From the NCBI RefSeq assembly GCF_000240165.1, contig NC_017586.1, positions 4,381,228-4,445,227 on the forward strand: a stretch of 64,000 nucleotides of DNA, written 5' to 3'. A program made the translations under genes and the position numbers. Source of the DNA: Streptantibioticus cattleyicolor NRRL 8057 = DSM 46488 (GTDB taxonomy: Bacteria; Actinomycetota; Actinomycetes; Streptomycetales; Streptomycetaceae). Numbering within the stretch: position 1 is the first letter of the stretch; every line of letters starts with the position of its first letter. Under the pieces are notes generated by a model. It did not search any database, had not been told where the DNA came from, and saw nothing but the letters and a program-made list of their open reading frames with translations. Positions 46,613 to 56,024 of this stretch are shown in pieces.

Positions 46613-47036
46613 GACGGGCAGTCTGCCCGAGTATCGCCACGGGCCGCTGGTACATACCTGACCTGCGACAACGCGGGTGCGGGCGCGAATCTTGCCAGGA
46701 GGCCGCCGCAATGCCAAACCGCGGTCGGCCGGTCCCGGGTGAGCGGGATCACTCAGGGTTGAACGCCAACTTCCGGTTGTTGTTGACTCCTTCGAGTGTC
46801 ACGGCGGGGAAGCGTGTCACCGCCTCTCGGCGGGCCGGATCGACCGGCCGGCCCCGGGACGGAATGGGGAGCGCGGCGCCGAGCGCCGCGCCGGTGGCCG
46901 GCTTCGCCGTAACGCACACCAACGCATCGGGGGACGCCGGATGCGGCCGTTGGGCCGTGTCTTCGCGCGGATGCCCAACTGACTTGTCGTCACTTCGGCT
47001 GTCAACCGACGGACGAGAACAGGATTGCGAGAACCG
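46613..47036. other. 424-bp gene-free interval before the conservon
   Basis: This is the divergent spacer between the phosphatase-like gene and the conservon. I see no coding frame of good quality. A TTGACT at about 46783-46788 is a possible -35 element for a rightward promoter. No repeats or RNA genes were recognised. Confidence 0.4.
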
Positions 47037-49580
47037 GTGCGGACAACGCGGAGAGGGCGCGCGGAAGCGCGTACACGACCGGCGAGGCCCGAACGGCGAG
47101 TGCGGAGACGCCTGGTCACCGCCTTGCTGGTATCCGTCACAGCGGTGCTCGCCGCGGGCGCCCCCGGGGTGGCCGGCGGCGTGGCCGACGTCTCCGAGTC
47201 GCAGCGGCTGCTGCGGCTGAGCCAGCTCAACACGGCGGCCATCGCGCTTTCCCACTCGCTGGCCGACGAACGCGCCGACATGGCCGCCTACGTGGCCACC
47301 GGACGCGGCGCCAGGAAACCCCCCGCCGCCGCGCACGGCAACACCGTCGGCCGGGGCGTCTCGGAGGAGGAACGGGCCCGGGTCGACCGGCAGACCGCCG
47401 AGGTCACCGCGGACGCCGCCGTGCTCGACACCGGCGACTCCACCGACCTGATCCGGGTCACCGGCGACCTGTCCAGCGCCCTGGCCTCGCTGCCGAAGGT
47501 GCGGCAGGGCGCCCTGGCCGGACCCGGCGACGCCAAGGCGGCCTTCGACGCCTACACCCCGCTGATCGACGCGCTGGACGCGGTCGGCGGCGCGCTGGCC
47601 CGGGCGCTGCCGTCCCGGGCCTCCGACGCCGACACCGCCGCCGGACCCGCGCTGGCCACCGCGGTGGAGGACGCCTCCGCCACCCGGGGCCAGCTGGTCG
47701 CCGCGCTCACCGCGGGCGGCACCTCCGCCGCCCTGGCCGGCGGCGCCCAGCAGTCCCGTACCGGTGAGCTGGCGGCGCTCGCCGACTTCAACGCCGCCGC
47801 CACCCAGCAGGCCCGTACCCGGTACGCGCAGACCGTCACCGGCGCCGACGTGGCCACCGCCGAGAGCTATCTGCACCGGCTGACCGCCAAGGGCTACCTG
47901 ACCGCCGCCGACAACCGGCTGCGCACCGCCGACGTGGACGCCGCGCTCGCCGCCCGGGTGGACCGGATGCGGGCCGTGCAGTCCTCGCTGGCCGGCGCCG
48001 ACACCACCCGGCTGACCCGGCTGCGCGACGACGACGTCACGGCGCTGGAGATCCACGCCGCCGTGGTCGCCTGCTGCGCCCTGATCGCCCTCGGCCTCGG
48101 CGTCCGCACCGCCCGCTCGCTGACCCGTCCCCTCGGCCGCCTGCTGCGCTTCGCCACCGCCCACGCGGACGGCGACCGGACCGTCACCGTGCCGGTGGAC
48201 AGCCACGACGAGTTCGCCGCCGTCGCCCGCGCCGTCGACCGGATCTCCGCGGAGGCCGCCGGGCTGCGCACCGAGGCCGCCGAGCGCGAGCAGGAACGCG
48301 AACGCCTCAGCGCCGCGCGCGAGAAGGCGGTCGCCGAACGCGCCCAGCTCCGTCGCCGCTTCGCCGCCGAACGCGACCAGCTCGAACAGCGCCTCACCGC
48401 CGAACGCGACGAACTGCGCCAACGCCTCACCACCGAGCGCGACGACCTCCTGCTGCAACTCCACGCCACCCGGCAGGAGGCCCGCGACCGCCAAGGCGGA
48501 CTCGAAGCCGAGAAGCAGGCGCTGACCGCCCGCCTGGTCGCCCTGGAGAACACCGCGCGCACCACCTACGTCAGCCTCTCGCTGCGCACCCTCGCCCTCG
48601 TCGAACGCCAACTCGCGCTCATCGAGGGCCTGGAGGAGCGCGAGCAGGACCCCGACCAGCTCCAGACCCTCTTCCGGCTGGACCACCTGGCCACCCGGAT
48701 GCGGCGCAACAGCGAGTCGCTGCTGGTACTGGCCGGCGCGGAGACCGGCGGCGGCGCCCAGGCCCGCCCGGTGCCCCTGCTCGACGTGGTGCGGGCCGCC
48801 GTCTCCGAGATCGAACGGTACGAGCGGGTGCGCATCGCCTCCCTGCCGCGTACCCGCCTGGCCGGCTTCGCGGCCGACGACACCAGCCACGTGCTCGCCG
48901 AACTGCTGGAGAACGCCACCGCCTTCTCGCCGCCCGACGCCGACGTGCGGATCTCCGGCTGGCTGCTGGAGAACGGCGAGGTCATGCTCTCGATCGAGGA
49001 CACCGGCATCGGCATGCCGCAGGCCCGGCTCGCCGAGGCCAACGCCCTGCTCGCCGACGCCCACCCGGACGACTCGGCGGTCACCGGCGGCCTCGGGCTC
49101 CACCTGGTGGCCCGCATGGCCGGCCGGCACGGCGTCCGGGTCCAGCTGCGCGAGCACAAGCAGGGCGGGGTCACCGCCGTGATCGTCCTGCCGCACGCCC
49201 TGCTGGCCCGCCCCGACGACGACGGCCGCGGTGAACAGCGCCACGACACCGCCGAGTTGACGGACGTCACGCCCCAACTCCCCGAGCCCCGCCGCGCGGT
49301 GGCCCCCGAACCCCCCGCCGAACACGCCCGCCCGCAGGAGGCCCCCGTCCCGGCGGACGCCGCCGAGGCGCCCCGGACCACCGGCAAGGGGCTGCCCAAG
49401 CGGGTGCCGCGCAGCAGCGGCCTGTCCGGCGAACCGGCCGCCCGCCTGGGCGGCGGGCCGGTGGACGCCGACGCGCTCCGCCGCCGCCTCGGCGGCTTCG
49501 CCCAAGGGCTCCAGGCGGGCCGCCGGGACGCGGAGGCCGAGGCGAAGACCAGTGAACCCTCCGAGGAGGCACGCGGGTGA
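47037..49580 (+). CDS. Conservon sensor ATPase (CvnA-like histidine-kinase-type protein)
   Basis: This protein of about 847 residues has a basic leader, a first membrane helix (about 28-50), a roughly 290-residue extracytoplasmic domain rich in Ala, Thr and Asp, a second membrane helix (about 340-360), a HAMP-like linker, a long coiled coil (about 405-500, Glu/Arg-rich) and an HATPase (LLENATAFSPP, IEDTGIGMP, GGLGLHLVARM). As usual for CvnA there is no standard phosphoacceptor-His motif. It is the membrane sensor of a GTPase signalling unit. GTG 47037 is preferred over the TTG at 47025. It overlaps cvnB by GTGA. Confidence 0.87.
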   Translation: MRTTRRGRAEARTRPARPERRVRRRLVTALLVSVTAVLAAGAPGVAGGVADVSESQRLLRLSQLNTAAIALSHSLADERADMAAYVATGRGARKPPAAAHGNTVGRGVSEEERARVDRQTAEVTADAAVLDTGDSTDLIRVTGDLSSALASLPKVRQGALAGPGDAKAAFDAYTPLIDALDAVGGALARALPSRASDADTAAGPALATAVEDASATRGQLVAALTAGGTSAALAGGAQQSRTGELAALADFNAAATQQARTRYAQTVTGADVATAESYLHRLTAKGYLTAADNRLRTADVDAALAARVDRMRAVQSSLAGADTTRLTRLRDDDVTALEIHAAVVACCALIALGLGVRTARSLTRPLGRLLRFATAHADGDRTVTVPVDSHDEFAAVARAVDRISAEAAGLRTEAAEREQERERLSAAREKAVAERAQLRRRFAAERDQLEQRLTAERDELRQRLTTERDDLLLQLHATRQEARDRQGGLEAEKQALTARLVALENTARTTYVSLSLRTLALVERQLALIEGLEEREQDPDQLQTLFRLDHLATRMRRNSESLLVLAGAETGGGAQARPVPLLDVVRAAVSEIERYERVRIASLPRTRLAGFAADDTSHVLAELLENATAFSPPDADVRISGWLLENGEVMLSIEDTGIGMPQARLAEANALLADAHPDDSAVTGGLGLHLVARMAGRHGVRVQLREHKQGGVTAVIVLPHALLARPDDDGRGEQRHDTAELTDVTPQLPEPRRAVAPEPPAEHARPQEAPVPADAAEAPRTTGKGLPKRVPRSSGLSGEPAARLGGGPVDADALRRRLGGFAQGLQAGRRDAEAEAKTSEPSEEARG

Positions 49581-50098
49581 ACGCGTCGAGTACCGACCAC
49601 AGCACGGCCGGCCTGAGCAACCAGGCACGCAACCTCCAGTGGTTGCTGGGCAACCTCGTCGAGGAGGTGCCCGGCGTGCGCTCGGTCGCCGTGATCTCGT
49701 CCGACGGGCTGCTGCTGTGCTCGTCCGAGGCGGACGTCGAGGGGCCGGCCCCGGCCGCGCCCGCCGGACCGGACCGCCCGGGGCCGGGTAAGTCCTCCGG
49801 CGACCTGGCCACCGTGGTCTCGGGGCTGGCCTCCCTGACCGACGGCGCCGCCCGGCTGATGGAGGCCGGACGCGTCAAGCAGTCGATGGTCGCCATGGAC
49901 AACGGCTGCCTGTTCGTCATGGCCATCAGCGACGGCTCGCTGCTCGGGGTGCACGCCACCCCCGAGTGCGACATGAGCGTCGTCGCCTACCACATGGCGC
50001 TCTTCGTGGGGCGGGCCGGACACGTCCTCACCCCCGAACTGCGCAGTGAGCTGAGCCAGGCCCGCGGTACGGGCCTCCCGGACGAAAGCGAGCACTGA
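49577..50098 (+). CDS. Roadblock/LC7-domain protein (CvnB-like)
   Basis: This 173-residue protein has a roadblock/LC7 fold (about 15-140: WLLGNLVEEVPGVRSVAVISSDGLLLC, then MDNGCLFVMAISDGSLLGV), with an inserted Pro/Gly-rich loop at about 55-75. In bacteria these proteins regulate small Ras-like GTPases such as MglA; here the GTPase is the fourth gene of the unit. It overlaps the sensor stop at its start and the DUF742 gene start by one base (TGATG). Confidence 0.9.
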   Translation: MNASSTDHSTAGLSNQARNLQWLLGNLVEEVPGVRSVAVISSDGLLLCSSEADVEGPAPAAPAGPDRPGPGKSSGDLATVVSGLASLTDGAARLMEAGRVKQSMVAMDNGCLFVMAISDGSLLGVHATPECDMSVVAYHMALFVGRAGHVLTPELRSELSQARGTGLPDESEH

Positions 50099-50496
50099 TG
50101 CCCGCGCCCTCGCTACCGGTCCGCGGCGCGGACCGCAAACCCTCCCGCGTACGCCCCTACGCGCTCACCGGCGGCCGGACCCGCTTCGGCCACGTGCTGC
50201 TGGTCGAGACTTTCGTCGCCACCGTCGACGGCCCGCGGCAGCCGCCGGAGCTGACCTCCGGCGGCATCGGCGCCGGCGTCCTGCCCGAGCTGCGGGCCAT
50301 CGTCGAACTGTGCCGCAGGATGCGCTCGGTCGCCGAGATCTCGGCGCTGCTGCGCATCCCGCTGGGGGTGGTACGGGTGCTCCTCAGCGACTTGGCCGAC
50401 CAGGGAAGGATCCGCGTCTACGGCACCGGCACCGCGCCCGGCCAGCCCGACCGCGCACTGCTGGAAAGGGTGCTCAGTGGACTTCGCAGGCTCTGA
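50098..50496 (+). CDS. DUF742 protein (CvnC-like)
   Basis: This 132-residue protein has the DUF742 layout: RPYALTGGRTR (about 20-30), then a winged-helix-like region IVELCRRMRSVAEISALLRIPLGVVRVLLSDLADQGRIRVY. The helix-turn-helix look suggests DNA or protein contact; the biochemical role in conservons is not established. It starts one base inside cvnB and overlaps the GTPase gene by 20 bases. Confidence 0.9.
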   Translation: MPAPSLPVRGADRKPSRVRPYALTGGRTRFGHVLLVETFVATVDGPRQPPELTSGGIGAGVLPELRAIVELCRRMRSVAEISALLRIPLGVVRVLLSDLADQGRIRVYGTGTAPGQPDRALLERVLSGLRRL

Positions 50497-51106
50497 GGCG
50501 ATCGTCGCCGGACCGGAGGCGGAGGAGGCCGTCCAGGACTGGCAGAAGGACACCAGCCGGGCCCCGGCGACCGCCAAGATCGTGGTGGCCGGCGGCTTCG
50601 GCGTCGGCAAGACGACCTTCGTCGGCTCGGTCTCCGAGATCACCCCGCTGACCACCGAGGCGCTGATGACCCGGGCCAGCGAGGAGACCGACGACCTCGA
50701 CGGGCTGCCGGAGAAGACCACCACCACGGTCGCCATGGACTTCGGGCGCATCACGCTCGACCAGGACCTGGTGCTCTACCTTTTCGGCACCCCCGGCCAG
50801 CAGCGCTTCTGGTTCATGTGGGACGACCTGGCGCGCGGCGCCATCGGCGGTGTCGTGCTGGCCGACACCCGGCGGCTGGCCGACTGCTTCCCGGCGCTGG
50901 ACTACTTCGAGACCTCCGGCCTGCCGTTCGTGGTGGCCGTCAACGAGTTCGCGGACGCCCCCCGGTACGCCGCCGACGACGTCCGCGACGCGTTGTCGGT
51001 GCCGCCGCACGTACCCGTGGTCGTCTGCGACGCCCGGGAGCGCGCCACGGTGATCGAGACGCTGCTGGTGCTGTGCGGACAGGCCCTGGCCGCACTGCCG
51101 GAGTAA
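50477..51106 (+). CDS. Small Ras-like GTPase (CvnD-like)
   Basis: This 209-residue GTPase has the P-loop GGFGVGKTTFVG at 39-50, a switch segment with TTTTVAMDFGRI, the G3-like LFGTPGQQRFWFM and the guanine-specificity region VVAVNEF. It is the switch of the conservon, presumably controlled by the roadblock protein and the membrane sensor. GTG 50477 overlaps the DUF742 gene by 20 bases. The fifth gene starts 31 bases further on. Confidence 0.9.
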   Translation: MDFAGSEAIVAGPEAEEAVQDWQKDTSRAPATAKIVVAGGFGVGKTTFVGSVSEITPLTTEALMTRASEETDDLDGLPEKTTTTVAMDFGRITLDQDLVLYLFGTPGQQRFWFMWDDLARGAIGGVVLADTRRLADCFPALDYFETSGLPFVVAVNEFADAPRYAADDVRDALSVPPHVPVVVCDARERATVIETLLVLCGQALAALPE

Positions 51107-51137
51107 CCCCCCCAGGACCCACCGACCACGAGGAACC

Positions 51138-52367
51138 ATGCGCAAGATACTGATCGTCGGAGCCGGCCAGTCCGGCCTCCAGCTCGCCCTGGGTCTGCAG
51201 GACCGCGGCTACGAGGTCACCTTGATGTCCAACCGGACGGCGGACGAGATCCGCACCGGCAAGGTGATGTCCACCCAGTGCATGTTCGCCACCGCCCTCG
51301 GCCACGAGCGCGACCTGGGGCTCAACTTCTGGGAGTCCCAGGCGCCGCGCATCGAGGGGCTGGGCGTCTCGGTGGCCGGCCCGGACGGCTCCCGGCCGGT
51401 GGACTGGGTGGGCCGGCTGGACGGCTACGCCCAGTCGGTGGACCAACGGGTGAAGATGGCCGGCTGGATGGAGACCTTCGCCGAGCGCGGCGGCCAGCTC
51501 GTCATCCACGGCGCCGCCGTCTCCGACCTGGACTACTTCGCGCGCCGCTACGACCTGGTGCTGGTCTCGGCGGGCAAGGGCGAACTGGTGTCGATGTTCG
51601 GCCGGGACGCCGCCCGTTCCCCGTACCGCGAGCCGCAGCGGGCGCTGGCGGTGGCCTACGTGCACGGGCTCGGCCCGCGCCCGGAGCACCCGGACTTCCA
51701 CGCGGTGCGCTGCAACCTGGTGCCCGGGGTCGGCGAGATGTTCGTCATGCCGACGCTGACCACCACCGGCCCGGCCGACATCCTGTTCTGGGAGGGCGTA
51801 CCCGGCGGGCCGCTCGACGTCTTCCAGGACATCAAGAACCCCGCCGACCACCTCCAGGTCACCCTGGAGCTGATGGAACGCTTCCTGCCCTGGGAGTACG
51901 ACCGGGCGCGCCAGGTGGAGCTGACCGACGCCGGCGGCACGCTGGCCGGCCGCTACGCCCCCACCGTGCGCAACCCGGTCGGCGAACTCCCCTCCGGCGG
52001 CCTGGTGCTCGGGGTCGCCGACGTGGTGGTGGCCAACGACCCGATCACCGGCCAGGGCTCCAACAACGCCGCCAAGTGCGCCGCCTCCTACCTGGACAGC
52101 ATCCTCGCCCACGGCGACAAGCCGTTCGACCGCGACTGGATGCAGGCCACCTTCGACCGCTACTGGGGTTACGCCCAGCACGTGACGAAGTGGACCAACG
52201 CCATGCTCGCCCCGCCGCCCGAGCACGTCCTGAACCTGATCGGGGCGGCCGGGCAGCTCCAGCCGGTGGCCAACCGGTTCGCCAACGGCTTCGACGACCC
52301 GTCCGACTTCGAGCACTGGTTCTTCGACCCGGAGCTGGCCGCGGCCTACCTCGCCTCGGTGAGCTGA
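51138..52367 (+). CDS. StyA-like FAD-dependent monooxygenase
   Basis: This 409-residue flavoprotein has an N-terminal FAD-binding GAGQSG (8-13), the second dinucleotide-type region (VLVSAGKGELVSMFG) and a C-terminal FAD-contact segment GVADVVVANDPITGQGSNNAAK. The family is the styrene-monooxygenase (SMOa) group, two-component epoxidases that take reduced FAD from a reductase. It follows the conservon genes by 31 bases and is likely co-transcribed. Conservons more often end in a cytochrome P450 gene, so this is a different oxygenase in the same position. ATG 51138 is preceded by an SD-like GAGGAA. Confidence 0.85.
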   Translation: MRKILIVGAGQSGLQLALGLQDRGYEVTLMSNRTADEIRTGKVMSTQCMFATALGHERDLGLNFWESQAPRIEGLGVSVAGPDGSRPVDWVGRLDGYAQSVDQRVKMAGWMETFAERGGQLVIHGAAVSDLDYFARRYDLVLVSAGKGELVSMFGRDAARSPYREPQRALAVAYVHGLGPRPEHPDFHAVRCNLVPGVGEMFVMPTLTTTGPADILFWEGVPGGPLDVFQDIKNPADHLQVTLELMERFLPWEYDRARQVELTDAGGTLAGRYAPTVRNPVGELPSGGLVLGVADVVVANDPITGQGSNNAAKCAASYLDSILAHGDKPFDRDWMQATFDRYWGYAQHVTKWTNAMLAPPPEHVLNLIGAAGQLQPVANRFANGFDDPSDFEHWFFDPELAAAYLASVS

Positions 52368-52374
52368 CGCCCGT

Positions 52375-53586
52375 TCAGCGTCCCTTCGCCGCGTCGGCCG
52401 GCGCCCCCAGCGGCGTCGGCCGCCGCGCGTCGGCGGGGATGCCCGGCAGCCGGTAGGTGTCCACCGAGGGGCTGGTGGCGTCCGGGCGGACCGCGCCGAG
52501 CACCGGGTTGGCGGCGATCGGGGAGACCTTGACCACTCCGCCCGGCCGCGGCGCCTGCACCACCAGGCCGTCGCCGATGTAGAGGGCGACATGGGTGGCG
52601 CCGGGGAAGTAGACGATCAGGTCACCGGGGCGCAGCAGGTCCAGCGGCACCTTGGGCAGGTCGGCCCACTGCTCCTGGCTGGTGCGCGGGATGGCCCGCC
52701 CGGCGTGCGCCCACGCCTGCGAGGTCAGCCCCGAGCAGTCGAACGAGTCCGGCCCGGTCGCCCCCCACACATAGGGCTTGCCCAACTGGGCGAAGGCGTA
52801 GGCGATGGCCTGCTCGCCGGGGGCGGACGGGGTCCGGCTCACCGAGCCCAGCTTGCCGGAGGCCAGCAGCTCCTTCTGGGCCTGGTCGATGCCGTGCTGC
52901 TCCAGCGCCGACAACTCGGCGAGCTGGGCGCCGGTGAGGGAGGCCACCGCCTTCTCCACCGCGGACAGCTTGGCCTTGACGTCGTCGCGGTCCTTGCGCT
53001 GCTGGTCGGCGAGGTTGCGCACCTGGTCCAGCGAGGTCTGGGCCTGGGCGGACAGCTCGGTCAGCCGCTTCTCCCCGGCGCGCAACTGCTTGACCAGGGA
53101 CGCCTGGTTGCCGGCCGCCTCCTGGAGCACATGGGCCACGGCCATCGCCTCGGCCGGGTCCTCGCTGAGCAGCAGTCGCATGTAGGGGGAGACACTGCCG
53201 CCCTGGTACTGCTGGCGGGCGATGGCCCCGGCCAGGTCCTGTCCGGCCGACAGGGCGGCCCGTTCGTCGGTGAGCTGCTTGTTGACCGCGTCGGTGCGGG
53301 CCTGCTGTTTGTCGAGCTTCTCCTTGGTGGCGTCGTACCGCTCGGTGGCCTGCTCGGCCTGGAGGTAGAGCGTCTGCAACCGGGTGAGCAGCGAGGTCAG
53401 GTAGTCGGGGGAGACGAGGGTGGCCGGGGTGCCCGGCAGCGCCGGGGCGGTGGTGCCCGGCTGGTCCGGTGGACTCGGGGCCGCGAACGCCGACGTGGCC
53501 GGCGCCGCCAGTACGGCCGAGCCGGCCAGCCCCGCGCAGACCAGCGCGGCGCGCCCCCACCCCCGGGGTCTGCGTACCACTGACAT
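52375..53586 (-). CDS. Secreted NlpC/P60 peptidoglycan hydrolase with coiled coil
   Basis: This 403-residue protein has a signal peptide (about 1-35, RGWGRAALVCAGLAGSAVLA), a long coiled coil (about 62-250, Lys/Glu/Gln heptads) and a C-terminal NlpC/P60 domain with catalytic Cys284 in DSFDCSGLT and His332 in GATHVALYIG. It is like RipA-type endopeptidases, which cut peptidoglycan stems during growth, with the coiled coil controlling access. ATG 53586 follows GAGG. It converges with the conservon flavoprotein (7 bases). Confidence 0.9.
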   Translation of the reverse strand: MSVVRRPRGWGRAALVCAGLAGSAVLAAPATSAFAAPSPPDQPGTTAPALPGTPATLVSPDYLTSLLTRLQTLYLQAEQATERYDATKEKLDKQQARTDAVNKQLTDERAALSAGQDLAGAIARQQYQGGSVSPYMRLLLSEDPAEAMAVAHVLQEAAGNQASLVKQLRAGEKRLTELSAQAQTSLDQVRNLADQQRKDRDDVKAKLSAVEKAVASLTGAQLAELSALEQHGIDQAQKELLASGKLGSVSRTPSAPGEQAIAYAFAQLGKPYVWGATGPDSFDCSGLTSQAWAHAGRAIPRTSQEQWADLPKVPLDLLRPGDLIVYFPGATHVALYIGDGLVVQAPRPGGVVKVSPIAANPVLGAVRPDATSPSVDTYRLPGIPADARRPTPLGAPADAAKGR

Positions 53587-53736
53587 CCCCTCACCTCCGG
53601 TCGCCGGCCACTGGTCGGTCGTGTGCCGCAGTCGGCCCGATCCTGTCATGACGGGGGGCGATCCGGTCACCCCGCTGCACACCGGAACGGGGGAACCGGC
53701 GTAACGGCGTCACCCCGCCAGGGGATCGGCCGGCGC

Positions 53737-54006
53737 TCACCGGTTCCGGCGCCGCCACGGCCAGTGGCGTCCGCCGCCCGCGTCACCCGACGGGTCGTAC
53801 TCGTACCGCCATCTGGTCCGCCGGGGGCGGCCCGCCGGGGCCAGCCGGTAGACCAGGACGGTGGCCGGACCGCCGTCCGGGTCCGGCACCGGGACGGTGT
53901 AGACCTTGGGCGGGCGGCCGGTGGGGCCCACCATGACGGCCATCACCCGGCCGTCCAGCGGACCGCCGCTGAACTCGGTTTGCTCGCTGCGCACACAGGT
54001 CAGCAT
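53737..54006 (-). CDS. Hypothetical protein of 89 residues
   Basis: I do not recognise this protein. It begins [19 protein letters not shown] and ends with a run of Arg residues; the middle ([26 protein letters not shown]) is a strand-rich region. Similar small proteins with FSGGPLDGR and a trailing YRLAP segment occur in Streptomyces, which supports it as a real gene. It ends 150 bases upstream of the NlpC/P60 gene. The TetR gene stops 18 bases before its start on the same strand. Confidence 0.6.
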   Translation of the reverse strand: MLTCVRSEQTEFSGGPLDGRVMAVMVGPTGRPPKVYTVPVPDPDGGPATVLVYRLAPAGRPRRTRWRYEYDPSGDAGGGRHWPWRRRNR

Positions 54007-54024
54007 CGCACCCCGGGCCGCGGC

Positions 54025-54768
54025 TCACCCCAGCAGATGGGCCGCCGCGTCCGCCAGCGGAAGGACCCGGCGGGCCAGCCCCGCGGCCGGCCCGTCCGGG
54101 CGCTCCTGGGCGAGGACGTCCCGTACCACCTCCGCGCACTGCGGATCGCTCGCCGCCGACGCGGCCAGCACCGCCACGAAGTGGTCCACCAGCCAGTCGC
54201 GCAGCTCGTCGGCGCAGGGCTGCCGGTCCTCGTCCAGCCACACCAGCGAGACCGCCTCCACCGCCGCTATCCACGAGCGCACCGCCATCCGCAGCCGGGG
54301 GCCGGGGCGTTCCACCGCGAGGTGGGTGAAGACCTGTTCCGCCGCCGCCCGGCGGACCTGGTCGATGATGGCGGTGGTGGTGCTGGTCTCGGTGACGCAG
54401 CCGCCGCGCACCAGGGCGGAGAAGCCCGCGGCGTGCCCGGCGACGAAGGCCAGGTAGCGGTCGAGGACGTTGCGCAGCCGCTCGGTGGGCGAGCCGGCCG
54501 GCGGTTCCACGAAGCAGTCGGTGAGCGAGCCGGCCGCGCTGCCCAGCGCCGCCTCGTAGATCTGCTGCCGGCCGCCGGGGAAGTACCGGTAGACCAGCGG
54601 CCGGGAGGCGCCGGCCGCCGCCGCGATGTCGTCTATCGAGACGTCCTCGGGACGACGGTGGCTGAAGAGTTCCAGCGCGGCCTGGAGCAGTTGCCGCCGC
54701 CGTTCCGCCACCGGGAGCCTGCGGTACGCCCCCGGGCCGCCGGTCTCCGCTCCGCCACCGCTGATCAT
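54025..54768 (-). CDS. TetR-family transcriptional regulator
   Basis: This 247-residue regulator has a TetR helix-turn-helix near the N-terminus (RRQLLQAALELFSHRRPEDVSIDDIAAAAGASRPLVYRYFPG) and a ligand-binding C-terminal domain with no recognisable specificity. ATG 54768 (MISGGGAET) is preferred over 54798: the longer version would take its first residues from the end of the adjacent MITE-like element. A TetR-like operator lies in the 56.0-kb divergent promoter of the diiron genes, a plausible target. Confidence 0.85.
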   Translation of the reverse strand: MISGGGAETGGPGAYRRLPVAERRRQLLQAALELFSHRRPEDVSIDDIAAAAGASRPLVYRYFPGGRQQIYEAALGSAAGSLTDCFVEPPAGSPTERLRNVLDRYLAFVAGHAAGFSALVRGGCVTETSTTTAIIDQVRRAAAEQVFTHLAVERPGPRLRMAVRSWIAAVEAVSLVWLDEDRQPCADELRDWLVDHFVAVLAASAASDPQCAEVVRDVLAQERPDGPAAGLARRVLPLADAAAHLLG

Positions 54769-54781
54769 GGCGGGCAGACTA

Positions 54782-54980
54782 GGCCCTGTCGTCAACATCT
54801 CGCCTCCCCCGCGGCGCCTGGCACGCGCGCTCGCGGCGTTGTCGGTCGTCGGCGCAGCCCGCTGCGCTCTCCTCCCTCCGCCTTGCGATCACCCGCTCCC
54901 CCAGAGCTTCGCCTGGGGGTACCCCCGACGCCGCGGGGCACCGCCCTCCGGGCGGCCGGCGATCTTTTGACGACAGGGCC
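54782..54980. mobile_element. 199-bp MITE-like element with TA target duplication
   Basis: GGCCCTGTCGTCAA (54782-54795) and its exact reverse complement (54967-54980) bound a 199-bp sequence flanked on both sides by TA. There is no transposase. Inside, CCCCAGAGCTTCGCCTGGGG forms a hairpin of a kind recurring in Streptomyces miniature elements. A TA duplication points to mobilisation by an IS630/Tc1-like or similar enzyme in trans. The left end touches the TetR gene and can supply an alternative start. Confidence 0.85.
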
Positions 54981-55004
54981 TAACGCCCCCGGCGGCCACC
55001 CCGG

Positions 55005-55928
55005 TCAGGCCGCCAGCAGCCCGGAGCTGACCCACAGCCGCCGGCCGGGGCCGGTGAGCAGCCCGATGTCGTCCAGGAAGTCGGTCAGCCGCTTGGCGGA
55101 GCGGCACATCACGTCCTTGCGGTGCGGGCTGGTGCGGGCGGCCTCGACGGCGGTACGGGGGTCGAGGCCGACCGCCTCGTACACCTTGGGGCTGATCAGC
55201 GAGGCGGCCACCACCCGGGCGGTCTCGCCGGACAGCAGGCGGGTCAGGCCGATCTCCCAGCGCGGCGCGGTCACCGTCTGGCGGCGCAGCTCCTCGCGGG
55301 CGTAGCGGACGTGGCGGGCCTCCTCCACCACGTGGATCCGGGTCACCCCGCGCACCAGCGGCTGGACCCGTTCGTCCGGGAAGGTCTGCCGCTGCATCCA
55401 GTCGAGGATCTCCTCCACCAGCAAGGTGGCGGTGAAGGCACCGGGGGTGGTGGCCACCGTCTTCATGAACCGGGCGAGGTTGAGGTTGAGTCGGCTGGGC
55501 CGGTAGACCGGGGTCCCGCACCGGCGGATGAACCGGGCGAACATCATCGAGTGGCGGCACTCGTCGGCCGTCTCGGTGAGCGCGTAGCGCACGTGGCCGC
55601 TGGTCGGGTCGATGTCGTAGATGTGACGCATCAGCAGCTGCATCAGGATGACCTCGAACCATATGCCCATCGAGGCTATGGAGGCCGACTCGTGCCGGCT
55701 GAGCGCGATGCGCTGCTCCTCGGACATCCGGTCCCACAGCGGGGTGTCGTACAGCGAGCACAGCTCCGGCGGCCAGAACCACTTGCCGTCCTCGAAGGGC
55801 GCGTCCCAGTCCAGTTCGGTGTCCGGGTCGAAGGAGTGCTTGGCGGACGCCTCCAGCAGGCGCTGGGCCACCTGCTCGCGCTCCTTCAACAGGCCGAGTC
55901 CGTCGGCCCGGTGGTCGATCACGGTCAT
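55005..55928 (-). CDS. AurF-like diiron N-oxygenase/ferritin-like protein
   Basis: This 307-residue protein has the diiron ferritin-like pattern: Glu92, Glu123-Cys-Arg-His126 (TADECRHSMMF), Glu172/173 and Glu202/203-x-x-His206 (VVEEARHVRYA). It resembles AurF/CmlI-type arylamine N-oxygenases, which oxidise amines with O2 at a diiron centre. The substrate is unknown. The start at 55928 is the first Met. It is divergent from a second ferritin-like diiron gene with 180 bases between; the two probably share control. Confidence 0.82.
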   Translation of the reverse strand: MTVIDHRADGLGLLKEREQVAQRLLEASAKHSFDPDTELDWDAPFEDGKWFWPPELCSLYDTPLWDRMSEEQRIALSRHESASIASMGIWFEVILMQLLMRHIYDIDPTSGHVRYALTETADECRHSMMFARFIRRCGTPVYRPSRLNLNLARFMKTVATTPGAFTATLLVEEILDWMQRQTFPDERVQPLVRGVTRIHVVEEARHVRYAREELRRQTVTAPRWEIGLTRLLSGETARVVAASLISPKVYEAVGLDPRTAVEAARTSPHRKDVMCRSAKRLTDFLDDIGLLTGPGRRLWVSSGLLAA

Positions 55929-56024
55929 CTGGCTGCCACCTTCGACGAGTCGAGCTGCGGGTTACCCGCGGTCACCGTCTTATGAGACTCGGTGTCAGCA
56001 AGCCCGTCAAGGGGTGTCGCACGA

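Noticed and set aside
54769..54798. Upstream ATG that would lengthen the TetR protein by 10 residues
   Set aside because: Part of these codons comes from the end of the MITE-like element; the internal ATG at 54768 gives a normal family start.
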